Origin: Plesiocystis pacifica SIR-1
GTDB taxonomy: Bacteria; Myxococcota_A; Polyangia; Nannocystales; Nannocystaceae
Reading direction: 5' to 3'
NCBI RefSeq assembly: GCF_000170895.1
Contig: NZ_ABCS01000085.1
Coordinates: forward strand, 1 to 40,715
DNA length: 40,715 bases
Shown: positions 39,753 through 40,715 of the stretch, one piece after another
Position numbering within the stretch: the stretch's first letter is position 1
Layout of the letters: each line of letters begins with the position of its first letter
Position numbers and translations under genes: made by a program
The notes under the pieces: model-generated
Told to the model about the DNA's origin: nothing
The model's input: only the letters and a program-made list of their open reading frames with translations
Database searches by the model: none

Positions 39753-40715
39753 GTGACTCGTGCGCGCCCTTTGTTGGAGCCGGACCGGGAGACCGGGGAA
39801 ACCGTGCACATTCGCTTCGACGAGACGCTGATCGCGGCGCGCCCCGAGGACACCCTCGCGACGGCGCTGATCGGCGCGGGCGAGCTGATGACGAGCCGCT
39901 CGCCCAAGTATCGCCGGCCCCGGGGCGCCTACTGCCTCGCGGGCGACTGCGGCACCTGTCTGGTCCGCGTCGACGGCCGGCCCAACGTGCGCGCGTGCAT
40001 GACTCCGGTCCGCGAGGGCATGCGCGTGAGCTCGCAAAACACCTACCGCCCGCGACGCCTCGACCCCACCGCTATAGTGGACAAGGTCTTCGTCAAGGGC
40101 ATGGACCACCACCACCTGATGGTCCGCCCGCGCATCGCCAACCAGATCATGCAGGAGTTCGCCCGCAACCTCACGGGCTTCGGCGAGCTCCCCGAGGTCG
40201 TGGGCGAGCGCGGCTGCGAGCACATCGCCCACGAGCTGCCCGTGCTGATCATCGGCGCGGGTCCGGCCGGGCGCGCGCTCGCGGCCCGCTTGCGCGAGGC
40301 GGGCATCGACCACGCGATCGTCGATCGCCTCGACCGGCCCCAGCTCCGCGCCGCGCCCGCCCTCGGAGCCGAGGCCCCCGCCCTCGCGCCCGTCGAAGAC
40401 GTGCTCGCCGACACCGGCGTGTTCGGGGTCTACCCCGGACCCAAGCTCGGGCTCGAGGGCGAGGAGGAAGGGCCGGACCGCGCGCTCGTGGCCGCGAGCG
40501 AGGGCGGCGAGTCCTCGAACCACGAGCGCCTCTACGCCTTCCGCCCGCGCCACCTGGTGTTCGCCACGGGCTGCCGCGAGCCGATGATCCCCTTCGCCAA
40601 CAACGACCTCCCCGGGGTCGTCGGCGCCCGGGGCCTGCTCGCCGCCCTGCGCCGCGCCGGGTCTCGGCTGAGCGGGCGCTGCGTCGTCGTCGGCGAGGGC
40701 GAGGCCGCCGAGGGC
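39753..40715 (+). CDS. 2Fe-2S/FAD oxidoreductase, sarcosine-oxidase-alpha-like N-terminus (3' end outside window)
   Basis: The frame is open from GTG 39753 to the window end (321 codons, no stop). An N-terminal ferredoxin-like domain binds a 2Fe-2S cluster through C61, C66, C69 and C82 (spacing C-x4-C-x2-C-x12-C, in AYCLAGDCGTCLVRVDG and VRACMTP). An FAD-binding Rossmann fold follows: LPVLIIGAGPAGRALAARL at about residue 165, then LVFATGCREPMIPFANNDLPG (one residue over a short motif). This order matches the alpha subunit of heterotetrameric sarcosine oxidase, opine/octopine dehydrogenases and HcnA/HcnB. The substrate cannot be told from the fragment. TAACTA ends six nt before the GTG. Confidence 0.8.
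   Translation, partial: MTRARPLLEPDRETGETVHIRFDETLIAARPEDTLATALIGAGELMTSRSPKYRRPRGAYCLAGDCGTCLVRVDGRPNVRACMTPVREGMRVSSQNTYRPRRLDPTAIVDKVFVKGMDHHHLMVRPRIANQIMQEFARNLTGFGELPEVVGERGCEHIAHELPVLIIGAGPAGRALAARLREAGIDHAIVDRLDRPQLRAAPALGAEAPALAPVEDVLADTGVFGVYPGPKLGLEGEEEGPDRALVAASEGGESSNHERLYAFRPRHLVFATGCREPMIPFANNDLPGVVGARGLLAALRRAGSRLSGRCVVVGEGEAAEG

Overview
This is a very GC-rich chromosomal window, most likely from a myxobacterium of the Nannocystineae (Plesiocystis/Enhygromyxa/Nannocystis-like). That placement is an inference. It rests on several lipoproteins with long Thr/Glu/Asp linkers, a DUF1592/DUF1588 plus DUF1501 cluster, an AgmX/PglI-type protein, an H1-like Lys-rich tail and modular PKS debris. 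No rRNA, tRNA, CRISPR array or insertion sequence was seen. The genes at both edges run out of the window.

Layout. 1-4883: a truncated membrane glycosyltransferase-like gene and a PspA/IM30 gene on the minus strand, then a tightly overlapping plus-strand set: DNA polymerase III delta', a HEAT-like protein and a sulfotransferase-like protein. 4920-9826: a minus-strand three-gene unit for an exported Cys-rich lipoprotein, a CxxCH-bearing DUF1592-type lipoprotein and a DUF1501 protein, preceded by an unusually AT-rich gap. 10289-12275: a STAS pair and a methyltransferase. 12370-14322: a ceramidase-like lipoprotein. 14468-16914: debris of an NRPS/PKS assembly line, namely an A-domain tail, a ketoreductase and a carrier domain without its serine, followed by a 21-residue ketosynthase stub and a frame-broken remnant.

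16915-23359: a DUF2505 protein, an AgmX-like protein, an M28 membrane peptidase and two lipoproteins. The convergent gap between the lipoproteins holds a GC-rich interspersed repeat, a 4 x 48-bp tandem array and a 13-bp perfect hairpin. 23422-30234: acylphosphatase, M16 peptidase, second copy of the interspersed repeat, a lipoprotein, a MurE-like ligase and a DUF2461 protein with a histone-H1-like tail. 30249-35401 (minus): recD2-ruvC-ruvA, all joined by 4-nt overlaps, then a third repeat copy, then arsI-sigZ. 35451-40715: a lamin-tail lipoprotein, a hypothetical protein, Maf, a YggS-type PLP protein and the start of a 2Fe-2S/FAD oxidoreductase.

Two signals stand out beyond the gene list. First, an interspersed GC-rich repeat is present three times, each time immediately downstream of a stop codon and in the sense orientation of the gene it follows, with two hairpins that could pair alternatively. 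Second, several genes carry a -10-like hexamer (TAGACT, TACACT, CATGCT) ending exactly 6 nt before the start codon, which suggests leaderless transcription.
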